From positions 1-25,631 of IMG/VR virus record IMGVR_UViG_3300029787_000290: a DNA stretch of 25,631 nt; one strand, 5' to 3'. Within the stretch, counting starts at the first letter, position 1, and each line of letters starts with the position of its first letter. The notes beneath the pieces are model-generated. The model worked only from the letters and a program-made list of their open reading frames with translations. It was not told the origin of the DNA and did no database searches. Below, one piece after another: positions 1 through 8,155 of this stretch. The position numbers and the translations under genes were made by a program. The stretch comes from a virus.

Positions 1-587
1 GTATCATCATCGTCAGGTATAATGTTAGAATCTACGTCTGCACCAAACACAACATTATCTGTAGCAGCATCACCCAACGTCATTGTACCACCATTGAATG
101 TGGTTGTACCTGTAACAGTTAAGTTACCACCTACTCCTAAGTTGCCTGATACATCTACTGCACCATTTATGTCAATAGTTGTTGCGGCTATTTGTACTTC
201 TGTGTCTGCAACAATGTCAAGTTGTCCATCGGTACTTGAATTGATGTATATTGCTGTATCTCTGAATTGTAGCTTCTCTGTAGAAGCAATAAGTATGTCA
301 TCACTAAACTCAAAATAATCCTCGTCTTCCATCCATTTTAAAACACCATCTGCTGTTTCACCATCAAATGTAATTGTTATATCTGTACCTGCAGTACCTG
401 CTCCAAACGTAAGTGCGTTACTTAACAGTTTAGTTATAGGACCACCTTCTCCTGTAGTACCATCGTGTGAGTGTCCTGTGCTTGATGCAAATGCTGCTAA
501 TAACTGATTAAACTCATTATTGGTATGAGCTGCAGTTATCACATCTCCATCTGTATACGAGGACTGTCTAGTATATGTATCACCCAT
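1..587 (-). CDS. Tail fibre or tail-associated protein, N-terminal part (cut by window edge)
   Basis: An open frame starts at an ATG that overlaps the stop of the upstream gene (TAATG) and stays open for about 195 codons to the left edge, so only the N-terminus is seen. The protein begins MGDTYTRQSSYTDGDVITA, has a GHSHDGTTGEGG segment near residue 40, and continues as low-complexity Thr/Gly/Asp-rich beta sequence with repeated VSGNLGVGGNLTVTGTT-like stretches. This composition is usual for phage tail fibres and for collar or tail proteins of marine phages. It is last of the visible structural genes, after the nozzle-like protein, where fibres normally lie. The fibre role is inference from composition and position; no enzymatic motif is visible. 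Confidence 0.72.
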   Translation of the reverse strand, partial: MGDTYTRQSSYTDGDVITAAHTNNEFNQLLAAFASSTGHSHDGTTGEGGPITKLLSNALTFGAGTAGTDITITFDGETADGVLKWMEDEDYFEFSDDILIASTEKLQFRDTAIYINSSTDGQLDIVADTEVQIAATTIDINGAVDVSGNLGVGGNLTVTGTTTFNGGTMTLGDAATDNVVFGADVDSNIIPDDDD

Positions 588-2101
588 TAACGTCTAGCTC
601 CTAACTGATATTCTAATTGAAAACCTTTAAGTGAGTATGGTGCAGTTGTACCACCATCTTCTACTTTTAATGCAACAGCAAAACCTGAACCTTCAACTGA
701 TTGTCTTACTAAGGGTTGTGATGCTCCACCATATATAGGTACTCCATAAACAGATGTACCATACAAAGCAACAACATCTTCTGAATCTAAAGCATATGCT
801 GCAGGTCTAGCAGAATCTTTACTTTCATAGTCATACCTAACAAATAAATCTGCATCTATAGCCGCTTCAGGTTGATAATTAATTATAACCCTTTGCATAT
901 GTTTTCTTATTCCAGAATCATTAAAAGTTAAATCAGGACTTCTATACCTACCAAGTATATCTGTACCATCAAATGTGTTACCTGATTCTTGTCTGTATAT
1001 GTACCCTGTTTGAAATGCACCATGTAAAACTATTACATTTCCTTCTGACACAAAGCTATCTGTACAAGCAGGTCTTATGCCTTGTATCTCAGAGAACTCA
1101 AATCTTTGTCCTTTTAATACACATATAATACCTTTAGTTTGATTCTCACCAACATTAGACTTAGTAAAGAATATTCTATATTGTGTTTTATCTGTTATAA
1201 CAACAGAGTCAAATAAAGAAGCATTAGCTATATTATCATTAAAGATAGATTGCACACTAGAACTAATAGTTCCTAATTCAACGTCACCAATTCTTGCTGT
1301 ACCTGCAATGGTTCTTAAACCATCAGGACCTAAGAATATTAAGTCACCTGCAAATTCTTGGATTGTATCGCCATTAATACATCCTATATCTCTTGTTACA
1401 TCTGATACTGCAAAGTTAGAACTTGAGCTACCTGATAGTTTAAATATCCTAGTTTCACAGAATATAAATAAGTCATCACGGAAAACTTTAAGTCCTGTTA
1501 CTTCGTCATCAACTTTAAAACTACCTGCTCCTGAACCACTGTTAAAAGCATCTTCATCAAAAGGTTGGCTAAATACAACTTCTTGTTTTGTTGTAGATTT
1601 ACCTGCATAGAACATGTGGTTCTTAAATGAAACTACAAACTTAGCACCTGATACCGAACTATCGCTTACATCTGTAGCTGCTAAACTAGAGTTAAATACA
1701 GTAGGTGCATTAGTACCATCTACTACAACTATCTTATCTGTGCCATCAAAGTTAAATCGTTCAAATCTATATTTACCTGCACTAGTTCTACCTGTATCTC
1801 TTTCTGTCCATGAAGAGCCACCCGGAGTTGCACTAAATATCTTTTCACCTCTAGCTGCTAAAACAACATCACCAAAAGTTGCTACCATAAGTATTCTTTC
1901 AGAAGAGCTAGATGTAAAAGGAACTATAGCAGTTACATATTTAGAGAATCCATTTATTCTTCTATAGCCACCATCAACAGAAGGTTCAAAGTTTCTAAGC
2001 TCTAATGCTTCACCCGGTTGCATCATAAAGGTAGATTTGTTCAGTACCAAACCACCTTCGCAGTTAAATGCTACAGGTTGTACTTGTGAAGAATCAGGCA
2101 T
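587..2101 (-). CDS. Putative tail nozzle / tail tubular protein B-like structural protein
   Basis: This 504-aa protein is rich in beta-forming and aromatic residues, with no signal peptide or membrane segment. It has propeller-like repeats of short strands ending in Gly/Asp turns (for example LIFLGPDGLRTIAG near the middle). It follows the adaptor-like gene with no gap and precedes the fibre gene with a one-base overlap. In podoviruses this slot is taken by the nozzle (T7 gp12 or P22 gp10 type), a hexamer closing the tail tip, and the length fits. I see no diagnostic motif, so the assignment rests on gene order, size and fold character. The gene was chosen over several plus-strand open frames on the opposite strand because it is collinear and longest. 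Confidence 0.6.
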   Translation of the reverse strand: MPDSSQVQPVAFNCEGGLVLNKSTFMMQPGEALELRNFEPSVDGGYRRINGFSKYVTAIVPFTSSSSERILMVATFGDVVLAARGEKIFSATPGGSSWTERDTGRTSAGKYRFERFNFDGTDKIVVVDGTNAPTVFNSSLAATDVSDSSVSGAKFVVSFKNHMFYAGKSTTKQEVVFSQPFDEDAFNSGSGAGSFKVDDEVTGLKVFRDDLFIFCETRIFKLSGSSSSNFAVSDVTRDIGCINGDTIQEFAGDLIFLGPDGLRTIAGTARIGDVELGTISSSVQSIFNDNIANASLFDSVVITDKTQYRIFFTKSNVGENQTKGIICVLKGQRFEFSEIQGIRPACTDSFVSEGNVIVLHGAFQTGYIYRQESGNTFDGTDILGRYRSPDLTFNDSGIRKHMQRVIINYQPEAAIDADLFVRYDYESKDSARPAAYALDSEDVVALYGTSVYGVPIYGGASQPLVRQSVEGSGFAVALKVEDGGTTAPYSLKGFQLEYQLGARR

Positions 2102-3043
2102 TTAGTTTATCCTTATGCTTAAATCTGCACTACTGCTGTATCCTACTTTGGGTATAAATGTAGACCTTATATACTCAAATCTATTTACAAGTAATGTCTG
2201 CATATTTTTTATACCTTGCTCAAATCTTGCAAAGTTTAATTGATATTGATTTGTCTCACCTCTGTATTGATATACAAAAGCAGTTGCTCCATCAACTATC
2301 ACTGCGGCAAATCTATCAGGTATTGTAGTTGTATCGCTGTGAGCAGACATATCTGTTGGGAAAGAAAAGAAGTCATACTTTAAACTAAATCCTTTAGTAG
2401 GAAACGGATATAATAAAAAGTTATTGTCAGGTGTTCGTGCTACGTATTGTGGTACACCACCTTGTTCAAACTGTGCTACCTGCACTCCACTTGCTATTGA
2501 AGCAGCAGTGGTATCATTTGCACCTCTAGTGCATCCTGTAAAAGTAGTGCTTGAACCTACTGCAGTATATGTTATCTGCTCATTGCCTATAAACAAAGTT
2601 CCTGTAGCATCAAAGCCTGTTGTACTTGCTACAGTAATTGTTGTTACACTATCTGTGTGTGTTGTGCTAGTTGTAGTAGTTGTTATTTCATCTTCTTGTG
2701 TTATATAACTATTTATATAATCATTATAATTTATTACGTATAATCTACCACCACTAGACCCTAAATCTGAATCTTTTACTAATCTAAATGTATTGTAATC
2801 TACAGTTTTTGCAGTTGTAGGTATTGAATACCTTACAGTTCCACCTACTAACGTTTCTGTTTTTGTTGAATGATTAAAAGGATATTGAAATTCTTTTTGA
2901 TTGATATATCTAATAGATTCATTAACTGCATTTTGAGTTTGAACCTGTATACCTCTAGCACTAGTAAAGTCACTTGAAGTTAATTGCACTTCATTTAATC
3001 TTGCCAAAACTTTATTTGTTAATGTTAAGTAACTTTCTGCCAT
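2102..3043 (-). CDS. Putative head-tail adaptor / tail tubular protein A-like, with inserted beta domain
   Basis: The protein has 313 aa. Its N-terminus (MAESYLTLTNKVLARLNEV) and central helical parts resemble the gp11/gp4-type adaptor proteins that join portal and tail in podoviruses: conserved 'NxVLxRLNE', a run of Asn/Gln-rich helix, and an aromatic C-terminal helix region. Between about residues 125 and 190 a Thr/Gly-rich module is inserted. It contains TGFDATGTLFIGNEQITYT and FTGCTRGANDT, a small beta domain found repeatedly in marine phage structural proteins. A Shine-Dalgarno AGGA lies about 6 bases before the ATG. It sits between the capsid-proximal gene and the nozzle-like gene. The structural role is likely; the precise adaptor identity is inferred. 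Confidence 0.6.
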   Translation of the reverse strand: MAESYLTLTNKVLARLNEVQLTSSDFTSARGIQVQTQNAVNESIRYINQKEFQYPFNHSTKTETLVGGTVRYSIPTTAKTVDYNTFRLVKDSDLGSSGGRLYVINYNDYINSYITQEDEITTTTTSTTHTDSVTTITVASTTGFDATGTLFIGNEQITYTAVGSSTTFTGCTRGANDTTAASIASGVQVAQFEQGGVPQYVARTPDNNFLLYPFPTKGFSLKYDFFSFPTDMSAHSDTTTIPDRFAAVIVDGATAFVYQYRGETNQYQLNFARFEQGIKNMQTLLVNRFEYIRSTFIPKVGYSSSADLSIRIN

Positions 3044-3060
3044 TGTAATTCCTAAAAGTG

Positions 3061-3088
3061 TAGGAGAGCAAGTTGCCCTGCTCCCCTA
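3061..3088 (-). terminator. Hairpin between capsid-proximal gene and tail genes; possible weak terminator
   Basis: A 10-bp stem with one A-C mismatch (TAGGaGAGCA paired with TGCTCcCCTA) and an 8-nt loop lies between the stop of the 176-aa gene and the ATG of the adaptor-like gene. Reading leftward it is followed by CACTTTT, a short T-run. Its place just after the capsid genes suits partial termination, which lets capsid protein outnumber tail proteins. The T-run is short, so it could instead be an mRNA stabiliser or processing site. Confidence 0.42.
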
Positions 3089-3096
3089 GAAAAAGT

Positions 3097-3627
3097 TTAA
3101 GCTAATTGGTCTCTATCGACTTCATCAGGCTTATCATCTAAACCATGACCTGCTAAATCAATAACAGTGGCATACATTCTAAGTCTGCCTGTAGCTGGGG
3201 CGGCACCTGCAATCTTAGCATCAATAGTATCTGTAGTAGTTACAAATTGAGTATAAGTTGAAGCTCCACTTCCGACAATAGTGTTGGTTTGACCATTACT
3301 ACCTGCGGCACAAAAGCCTGTAGATGTAATATCTGCACCATCAATAATGTCATCACCTGCTGCGAAGTCCATGTCAAGAGTACAACTGCCTGTGAATGCT
3401 TTCATCACTTCTGCACCTGCATTTATGACCAAGGTATTTGCAGGTATTTCTAATACCTGAAATATATCTCCGTCTGAGAAACTACCACCTGCTGCTACTA
3501 ACGCATCAATATCAAGGTAAGCCTCAATATTTCTCATAACATTAGTATTCTTAGCTGATGGCATAGCCACGATAGAGTCAGAAAAGATACCTGTGGTATC
3601 CTTTGAGGTTAAATCAAAAGTTGCCAT
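3097..3627 (-). CDS. Putative virion protein downstream of capsid (decoration or head protein candidate)
   Basis: This is a 176-aa acidic protein rich in Ala, Thr and Asp, with no membrane segment. The first 20 residues (MATFDLTSKDTTGIFSDSIV) are followed by a beta-rich body containing FQVLEIPANTLVINAGAEV, a pattern seen in a common family of small marine phage head proteins. It lies directly after the major capsid gene, where decoration or capsid-stabilising proteins are often encoded. A GGGAG-like ribosome site lies before the ATG. I recognise the family only as a recurrent phage protein; the decoration role is inference from position and size. Confidence 0.6.
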   Translation of the reverse strand: MATFDLTSKDTTGIFSDSIVAMPSAKNTNVMRNIEAYLDIDALVAAGGSFSDGDIFQVLEIPANTLVINAGAEVMKAFTGSCTLDMDFAAGDDIIDGADITSTGFCAAGSNGQTNTIVGSGASTYTQFVTTTDTIDAKIAGAAPATGRLRMYATVIDLAGHGLDDKPDEVDRDQLA

Positions 3628-3638
3628 TTATATCTCCC

Positions 3639-4712
3639 TTATCCTACGTTATACTTGGCAGTAACGATTGCTTCAGGTCGAAGAATCTTTCTACCATACA
3701 TATGCATACCACGAACAATATCAGCAAAAGAATCAGGGTCTCTATAAGTCTCTGTCTTATTGATTTGCTCTGCAGTCGCTACTGAGGAACTATGTCCTGC
3801 AACGATAACACCATAGTTTGAGTTTTGGTTAGCAGTTCCAGATGTTCCCGGACCTGTACCGACTGAAGGTAAGTTATTGGACATATACACATCAAAGCCA
3901 TGTATCTTTCCAACAGATAAACCTGCTCTCAATCCACCTGATTCACCGAAGTCACCATTTAGAAGACGTGAATCTTCATCCTTTAGAACTTCAATAAATG
4001 TTGGGTGTAGAACAAGCCATCTACCATCAGTGTCTACAAACTGTGTATCTAACAATCTGCCCATTCTTGCTATAACCTGTAAAGGAGTAGCAGTAGCAGT
4101 TGCTTGTGCAGTTGCACCACCTAGTCTTGGAGCTATTGGGATAGAGTGGTCACCTGCACTAGAAGTAGTGATGTTACCAAAGCTATCTTTTCTTAGCTTC
4201 ATGCTTGTCAACAATTCATCTGAACCTGCAGTTGACACTGCCTTAGTTCCGTTAACTGTTGAGTTAGCTGAACTTGCTAAAGCATTGTTAGATGCTTGTG
4301 CAAATCCTGACAAATAACCAAGTACGTCTTGGTCGTAGTTATCTTTCAGTCTATAACCTGCTCTGTCACTTGCTAGTTGAGAGAAGTTTACGTGACTGTG
4401 AGCCTCTTCAATATCGTCTATTTTAAAAGCAAAGTAGTTTGCTTTGTCAATAGTCAATGTGAAGTCCTCATCATCAAGGTCTTGAGGTTGTACGTTTGCA
4501 CCTCTAGCATATTCCTTGACAGTGATTTCTGGCTCTTTTATTATTTTTACGGAATCACCCATGTTGGCAATCTCTCCGAAGTAATCGGAGTTAGTGATAT
4601 TTTCAACAACGGATGTCTTCCTGAAGGCTAACTGAACCTGCTTAGAGTAAATAACTGGGGAGAAATTACCATTAGGCAGATTACCATAACCTGCTGCAGT
4701 TTTAAATGCCAT
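3639..4712 (-). CDS. Major capsid protein (HK97-fold / P22 coat-like)
   Basis: The protein has 357 aa from the ATG giving MAFKTAAGYGNLPNGNFSP. This start is preferred to an upstream in-frame ATG because GGAG lies 6 bases before it; the upstream start would add 18 unusual hydrophobic residues. The sequence has SVVENITNSDYFGEI followed by GDSVKIIKEPEITVKEY, then RAGYRLKDNYDQDVLGYL and a C-terminal half with GFDVYMSNNL. This is the layout of capsid proteins annotated in many marine podo- and siphoviruses. It follows the scaffold gene, with a promoter of its own about 190 bp upstream, and is expected to be the most abundant virion protein. The identification is firm from motif pattern and context, though no structure comparison was possible. 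Confidence 0.87.
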   Translation of the reverse strand: MAFKTAAGYGNLPNGNFSPVIYSKQVQLAFRKTSVVENITNSDYFGEIANMGDSVKIIKEPEITVKEYARGANVQPQDLDDEDFTLTIDKANYFAFKIDDIEEAHSHVNFSQLASDRAGYRLKDNYDQDVLGYLSGFAQASNNALASSANSTVNGTKAVSTAGSDELLTSMKLRKDSFGNITTSSAGDHSIPIAPRLGGATAQATATATPLQVIARMGRLLDTQFVDTDGRWLVLHPTFIEVLKDEDSRLLNGDFGESGGLRAGLSVGKIHGFDVYMSNNLPSVGTGPGTSGTANQNSNYGVIVAGHSSSVATAEQINKTETYRDPDSFADIVRGMHMYGRKILRPEAIVTAKYNVG

Positions 4713-4901
4713 TTTTATCTCCATTGAAATAAACAAATGTGTATTAAGTATACACAACAAATTCACTCGTCATCGGCTAATAGTGTTGGAGGTGTGTGTT
4801 TAGTAGCTATTTAAACACAGGCTCGTACCATCAGGTAGGCTTCCAAGTTTAGTGTGAGTGCGAGTGTCCTAGAAAAGGGGTCACACTCCTAGTTACATAT
4901 A

Positions 4902-4929
4902 GTTATATTCATAAATAACTATTTGTCAA
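4902..4929 (-). promoter_or_regulatory. Sigma70-like promoter upstream of capsid gene
   Basis: On the minus strand TTGACA (4929-4924) is followed after 16 bp by TATAAC (4907-4902), both close to the sigma70 consensus. Transcription would start near 4895, leaving a leader of about 180 nt before the capsid ATG. The same two hexamers occur at the two other leftward promoters in this window. The -10 region lies within a partial inverted repeat (ATAGTTAT...ATAACTAT). The interval 4713-4934 otherwise holds no gene. Confidence 0.65.
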
Positions 4930-4934
4930 TACTT

Positions 4935-5822
4935 TTATCTAGCAGAACCTGAAACATCATAAATAAAGTTTCCTGCTCTAATAGCTTCCATGATTGTATC
5001 TGAATTAGCTTCGTATTCATCAGCAGTCATTTTTTGTATATCTGATTCTCTAATCATAGAGTTTTTGCTTTCAGCATCTGGGACAGTCTTCTGAGTTTTA
5101 GTTGAGACTGCTTTAGCAGCTTCTTTGCTACTATCGACCTTTTCTTTTGTGCCAATATTTCTATCTGATTTGTAGAGGTCAATGGCTCTTGCTGCTGACC
5201 TTGCATCTTCACTATTCTCATATAATGCATCCTGTACCCATTTAGGCTGTTCGTCTGCCCATTCATGAAAGTCATCACTTTCTCTTATGTCAGCAAAGTC
5301 AGGATGAATCTTTAATAGTTCTACTTCTGCCCTGTCTTTTGTAGTCTTTGCGTTTAACTCATCAATCTCTTTGATTCTTTTTTCTAAAGCATCAGATTGT
5401 TCTTTTGCTTTTTTAATAGCGATTGTTTCTACTATTCCTGCTACATCAGGATATTCTTTTGCCCACTCTTCTATTTCAGCTTCTGATTTGGGTAACTTAA
5501 TTTCTTTCTTAGTAGCTTTCTCTAGCTGTACTTTTAAGTCATCAAGTTGTTTTTGAAACTCTCTTTCTTTTTCTTGAGAGTGTCTTCGTAAATCTCCATA
5601 ACGTTTTTTAAAAGTTTTTTCTTCAGCATTCTTCGGTTTCTCCTCATCCTCTGCTTTCTCTTCTGTAACAGGTTCTTCAGTTTCACCTTCAGCTTGTTTC
5701 TTTAATAGTTCTAGTTCTTGCTCATCTTTTTTTATTCTGTCTTCATGAGTAGAACGTTTATCCATAAATGCTGTTTTCTTTGGTGTAGCATCTACCACCA
5801 TCTCTTGAGCTTGTTCAGCCAT
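4935..5822 (-). CDS. Capsid scaffolding protein
   Basis: This is a 295-aa, highly charged Glu/Lys-rich protein. It is predicted to be mostly helical, with coiled-coil character over about residues 25-120 and 135-165 (for example RIKKDEQELELLKKQ). It has a conserved-looking central segment (LPKSEAEIEEWAKEYPDVAGI and HPDFADIRESDDFHEW) and a short C-terminal helix. It lies between the portal-side genes and the major capsid gene, the standard place for a scaffold that directs procapsid assembly and is then lost. Length and composition fit P22 gp8-type scaffolds. SD GGAG precedes the ATG (AAGGAGAAACTAAATG). Confidence 0.85.
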   Translation of the reverse strand: MAEQAQEMVVDATPKKTAFMDKRSTHEDRIKKDEQELELLKKQAEGETEEPVTEEKAEDEEKPKNAEEKTFKKRYGDLRRHSQEKEREFQKQLDDLKVQLEKATKKEIKLPKSEAEIEEWAKEYPDVAGIVETIAIKKAKEQSDALEKRIKEIDELNAKTTKDRAEVELLKIHPDFADIRESDDFHEWADEQPKWVQDALYENSEDARSAARAIDLYKSDRNIGTKEKVDSSKEAAKAVSTKTQKTVPDAESKNSMIRESDIQKMTADEYEANSDTIMEAIRAGNFIYDVSGSAR

Positions 5823-5836
5823 TTAGTTTCTCCTTG

Positions 5837-5893
5837 GGGTTATCGTAGCCAATTATTGTTGGGGGATAAGTAGCCTATATTATGGGTTATCGT
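5837..5893. repeat. Direct repeat GGGTTATCGT flanking a 37-bp gap
   Basis: GGGTTATCGT occurs at 5837-5846 and again at 5884-5893 in the same orientation. The second copy covers the stop codon of the upstream 689-aa gene. The spacing of 47 bp could reflect a small duplication or a regulatory pair before the scaffold gene. No function is evident. Confidence 0.45.
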
Positions 5894-7956
5894 CTTGAAG
5901 CTAACCCACCTTGCTTCTTGCTTTTAATATTTGTAGCTCTTCTTCTAGATATAAAACCACCCTCTGCTGTATATCCAAAATCTCCTGTATCAGAAGAACT
6001 AAAAGAACCTCCAGCAGTTTCTCCACTAGGAGACGAGGGTGTTCCTGATTGTCCAAAACCACCCTCTGAACCTGCTCCTCCACCTTCTTCGTCATAAGTA
6101 TCTGCTAACTCTTGAGAGCCTGAGTAGTCTGCACCTGTTGCTGATAAACTTACAGATGCAGGTGGAGCGGCAGGAATGTCTCCTGCATCAGGACTAAATA
6201 TACCTGCTGTAGGTGTCTCTTTAATTTTTCCTGTAATATCAGGAATAGGGTCTCCTATCATTGGGTCTCCTCTTAGTCCTATTTTTGTAGTTCTAAAGTC
6301 TCCAAGTTTACCACTCTTACCTGCTACAATAGTTCCTCCACCCGGACCCATGTTATATTGTAACTCACCTCTACTATTTCTAGTCCATGTGCCACCTGTT
6401 ACAACACCACCACCATTTTCTCTTACATATATATCTTTACTAGTATCTCTATTAGGGTTTAAATTATAACCTGTGTTAAATTTAGCTAGTTCTTTTAATG
6501 CAGAATCTCTATCAGGTAAGCTAGGCATATTTGTTAATTCTCTATATTTATTTTCTCTTTCTCTAGCAATATCTGATAAAGTAGCAGATGCACCTAATCC
6601 TGTATATCCACCTGCCCATTCTGTATTATACATATCTTTTAAATCTTGATAAAAACCTTTTTTAGTAGCTCTTATAGGAACACCATTAGAATCTCTTTTA
6701 CTACCCCCATAATCTAAACTAGTTTTATCTAAATTTACTAACAAACCTTTACTGTTATAAACACTTTTTTTATTTAAAGGACTTATAGAACCCGGAGTAT
6801 GCCCTATAGATAAGTTACTTTTACTATCTTTTAATCCTAATTGTTCTAATATAGCATTTACTCCACCAAAACCTAGTTCTTTGGCTCTACTAGTTTGAAG
6901 TTCAGGAGTTATATCTTTTGCTTTTGCAGGTGCTACTAGTTCTCCAATAAAAGGAAGCACTGCACTAAATGCACCTGTAAGGTCTGCTTTTACATCTTCA
7001 AAAATTCTAGACAAAGTTCCCGGAGCTTTATAATTAGCAGCACCAAGCTGCCCTTGTTGCATCCTTCTTTCATTTTCTAATATATCTTTTTGTTGCTTTG
7101 TTAAAGTGCTTTCTGTTGTTGTATCTCCCATCGTAAAAACATTATCATCACCACTATCTCCCTCTTGTGGTCTAACTTGTGTTGTTTTTATAGCTTCTGT
7201 AGGTTTTTCTTTTGCCTCTTCTTTTTCTACATCCTCTTCAAATATAAAACCTGTAGGTATAGGATATACAGGTTCTCCCTTTACAAAGGGTATAAATAGT
7301 TCTTCTCCTGTTTCAGGATTTACATACTTTTTTGTTTTTGATTGTTGAAGTTGTCCAAACTGTGTGCCTATTAAATTACTAAAATTAGGTGTAGCAGCAG
7401 AGCTAGTGGATGTTACATACTTTGGTGGCTCATATACAGTCTGTTTTGGAATGTCTACTTTAGGTGGTACTCCAACATTAGGTAGCATAGTCTTTTGTGA
7501 ATATATAGAAGGTCTAACTGCAGGTGCTACAGGTGGAGTATATACAACTCCCGGAACTTGATTTTGTTGTTGTACATTAGGTATTATTTGAGGGTTTTGT
7601 ACTTGGGGATTTTGTATAGCTACACCACCTTGTTGATAGTTTTGTGGTTGAAAAGGTATAGTATCAGGTAATGTAGCTTGGTCAGAGTTGCCCATCTGAC
7701 CCATCTTATTCATAAGCTCTAAACCTGACTTAGCATTTTGTCTCATATTCATAATCTTTTCTAGACCATGATAACGCACAACATCTGCAGGTAAAACAAA
7801 TTCACCTTCACTAATATTTATAGGAACATCATCTCTTACTTCTTTCTTTAAAGAACCAACAGGAACTTTATTATTTGACTTTCTATCTGTAGTTTCTCCT
7901 TGGTCTTTTAAACCACCAAGGTCAAACATTTCCATTTGTTTTTTATAGTTAGCCAT
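5887..7956 (-). CDS. Large marine-phage structural-region protein of unknown function (FVLPADVVRYHG family)
   Basis: The protein has 689 aa. Residues 30-85 contain VPVGSLKKEVRDDVPINISE, the motif GEFVLPADVVRYHGLEKIM, and then a KMGQMGNSDQATLPD segment. This signature recurs in many marine phages next to portal and capsid genes. The rest is low-complexity, rich in Pro, Gln, Gly and Ser, with extended PQVQNPQ-type stretches (about 105-150) and a Gly/Ser-rich tail ending in KSKKQGGLASRR. No membrane segment is seen. It lies between the portal-linked genes and the scaffold and overlaps the 68-aa gene by 8 bases, suggesting co-translation. The family function is not known to me; a virion or head-assembly role is inferred from position. 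Confidence 0.75.
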   Translation of the reverse strand: MANYKKQMEMFDLGGLKDQGETTDRKSNNKVPVGSLKKEVRDDVPINISEGEFVLPADVVRYHGLEKIMNMRQNAKSGLELMNKMGQMGNSDQATLPDTIPFQPQNYQQGGVAIQNPQVQNPQIIPNVQQQNQVPGVVYTPPVAPAVRPSIYSQKTMLPNVGVPPKVDIPKQTVYEPPKYVTSTSSAATPNFSNLIGTQFGQLQQSKTKKYVNPETGEELFIPFVKGEPVYPIPTGFIFEEDVEKEEAKEKPTEAIKTTQVRPQEGDSGDDNVFTMGDTTTESTLTKQQKDILENERRMQQGQLGAANYKAPGTLSRIFEDVKADLTGAFSAVLPFIGELVAPAKAKDITPELQTSRAKELGFGGVNAILEQLGLKDSKSNLSIGHTPGSISPLNKKSVYNSKGLLVNLDKTSLDYGGSKRDSNGVPIRATKKGFYQDLKDMYNTEWAGGYTGLGASATLSDIARERENKYRELTNMPSLPDRDSALKELAKFNTGYNLNPNRDTSKDIYVRENGGGVVTGGTWTRNSRGELQYNMGPGGGTIVAGKSGKLGDFRTTKIGLRGDPMIGDPIPDITGKIKETPTAGIFSPDAGDIPAAPPASVSLSATGADYSGSQELADTYDEEGGGAGSEGGFGQSGTPSSPSGETAGGSFSSSDTGDFGYTAEGGFISRRRATNIKSKKQGGLASRR

Positions 7957-8155
7957 TTTTTTCTAGTACCTCTTCTCTAAGAAACTTTAACCTACGCAAT
8001 GCATTTATTGCACCTTGAGTTCTGTGTAATGTAATTACATCATCTGCTTGTTCCATAGCTCTATGATGTTGCTCTATCAGAGCATCTAAATATTTATTGA
8101 GTTGGAGCTGGTGGTTGACCAGTGGCTTGAGGTTGCTCAATATTGCCTTGTCCAT
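7949..8155 (-). CDS. Small helical protein overlapping the portal gene end
   Basis: The protein has 68 aa. The conserved-looking part is LDALIEQHHRAMEQADDVIT followed by AQGAINALRRLKFLREEV-like sequence (here TQGAINALRRLKFLREEV). Small proteins of this type commonly lie just after portal in marine phages. The ATG at 8155 lies inside the portal coding sequence, overlapping it by 62 bases, with only a weak AAGGA upstream; no in-frame ATG, GTG or TTG lies closer to the portal stop. The true start may therefore be this one or a rare codon near residue 20. The stop overlaps the next start by 8 bases. Function unknown. Confidence 0.7.
   Translation of the reverse strand: MDKAILSNLKPLVNHQLQLNKYLDALIEQHHRAMEQADDVITLHRTQGAINALRRLKFLREEVLEKNG

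Noticed and set aside
4713-4766. Upstream start adding 18 residues to the capsid protein
   Set aside because: GGAG lies just before the downstream ATG, and the added residues are hydrophobic and unlike capsid N-termini.
4899-4922. Inverted repeat ATAGTTAT...ATAACTAT as a terminator after the scaffold gene
   Set aside because: It coincides with the -10 and spacer of a good promoter and has no T-run in the leftward direction.
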